Source: Nitrospira lenta
GTDB taxonomy: Bacteria; Nitrospirota; Nitrospiria; Nitrospirales; Nitrospiraceae
Length of the DNA: 5,315 bases
Direction: 5' to 3'
Assembly: GCA_945906715.1 (NCBI GenBank)
Contig: CAMDRK010000205.1
Location: 1-5,315 of the forward strand
Under the pieces are notes generated by a model. That model saw only the letters and a list, made by a program, of their open reading frames with translations, ran no database searches and was not told where the DNA came from. A program made the translations under genes and the position numbers. Of this stretch, positions 4,840 through 5,315 are shown piece by piece (the stretch's first letter is position 1; the number at the start of each line of letters is the position of its first letter).

Positions 4840-5315
4840 TTAGAGTCGTTCTAGGGCATCAATGCGCGCTTCAACCGGCGGATGCGTCGCAAAGAGGCGC
4901 ATGAATCCCGATGAATTTCCGGAGATCTTCATAGTCGCAAGCGCATCCTGTCCAGCATACTCAACCTGCGAATGGGTCACCCATCGATCGATCGCGCGAA
5001 GGGCCGAGATCATCGAGTCCTTGCCGTACACCTTGGCGGAAAAGGCATCCGCGCCATACTCACGCTGCCGTGAGAACCAGCAGATCAGGACAGAGGCCAT
5101 GATACTGACGACAATCTGGATTACGATCGACAACCCAAAACCGAGCATCGCCTGATCGCGCTCTGCAAAGAACCGGCGCACCCACATCGCGATGTAGTAC
5201 ACGAAGGTATTCATCAGCCCAGCCAGCACGGTCGTCGCGAACATGTCCCCGTTGTAGACATGTCCCATTTCGTGAGCGAGGACGGCTCGCACTTCCTGCT
5301 CTTGTAGGTTGCTCA
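4840..5315 (-). CDS. htpX: HtpX-type M48 membrane zinc metalloprotease (5' part cut by window edge)
   Basis: C-terminal 157 residues of an integral inner-membrane protease of the M48B family, which degrades misfolded or damaged membrane proteins. Visible in order are SNLQEQEVRAVLAHEMGH with the zinc-binding catalytic HEMGH (residues 14-18, bases 5260-5274), then NGDM. Two hydrophobic segments follow (about 29-45 and 56-80), the hairpin characteristic of HtpX. Next is WFSRQREYGADAFSAK, where E85 is the expected third zinc ligand and D89 completes the E-x-x-x-D signature. The closing LFATHPPVEARIDALERL is the usual HtpX end. All C-terminal signatures are intact, so nothing suggests a pseudogene. 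The N-terminal membrane helices and start codon lie beyond the right edge. YcaL-like or other M48 proteins are less likely, because the two-helix insert and THPP ending fit HtpX. It is convergent with the 94-aa gene, 80 bp away. Confidence 0.93.
   Translation of the reverse strand, partial: SNLQEQEVRAVLAHEMGHVYNGDMFATTVLAGLMNTFVYYIAMWVRRFFAERDQAMLGFGLSIVIQIVVSIMASVLICWFSRQREYGADAFSAKVYGKDSMISALRAIDRWVTHSQVEYAGQDALATMKISGNSSGFMRLFATHPPVEARIDALERL

Noticed and set aside
4539..4904. Plus-strand frames of 96-121 codons across the 94-aa gene and the htpX 3' end
   Set aside because: They show basic, low-complexity translations with no ribosome site; the 4475 frame has AAGGAA and a globular composition.
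1..5315. tRNA, rRNA, CRISPR array, insertion sequence, toxin-antitoxin or phage genes
   Set aside because: No direct-repeat array, transposase motif, terminal inverted repeats or cloverleaf-like segment was seen on either strand by eye.

Overview
This looks like an ordinary stretch of bacterial chromosome with moderately high GC, short gaps and strong Shine-Dalgarno sites. The protein styles suggest Nitrospirota, possibly a Nitrospira relative: a response regulator with a Cys-x-x-Cys C-terminal module, a GatB/YqeY protein, a CsgG-like envelope protein and several unrecognised exported proteins. That assignment is inference from gene style; there is no rRNA or other marker gene to settle it.

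Layout, left to right. The minus strand carries the N-terminal 191 codons of a response regulator (1-573, cut by the left edge), preceded by a GatB/YqeY-domain gene (644-1090). A compact divergent region (1091-1277) holds a convincing sigma70-type promoter for yqeY. To its right, on the plus strand, are a CsgG-fold exported protein (1278-1922) and, 18 bp later, a 72-aa lipoprotein (1941-2159), very probably one transcript. A 12-TM major facilitator transporter (2173-3576) lies on the minus strand, convergent with the small lipoprotein and only 13 bp from it. It is divergent from a secreted protein of unknown function (3731-4369, plus). The region between them (3577-3730) has a candidate promoter overlapped by a perfect 13-bp palindrome. 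An orphan 94-aa cytosolic protein (4475-4759, plus) follows. Last comes the C-terminal part of an HtpX-type M48 membrane zinc protease (4840-5315, minus), cut by the right edge.

Working together: the neighbours do not form one obvious pathway. Several concern the cell envelope (CsgG-like protein, small lipoprotein, MFS transporter, secreted beta-rich protein, HtpX quality-control protease). The two-gene CsgG-like/lipoprotein unit is the only plus-strand pair whose spacing argues for a joint function. I see no RNA genes, insertion sequences, CRISPR array, toxin-antitoxin pair or phage genes, and no gap without a gene longer than 187 bases. I did not find a convincing new multi-gene system. The most interesting items are the uncharacterised exported proteins and the regulatory palindromes.
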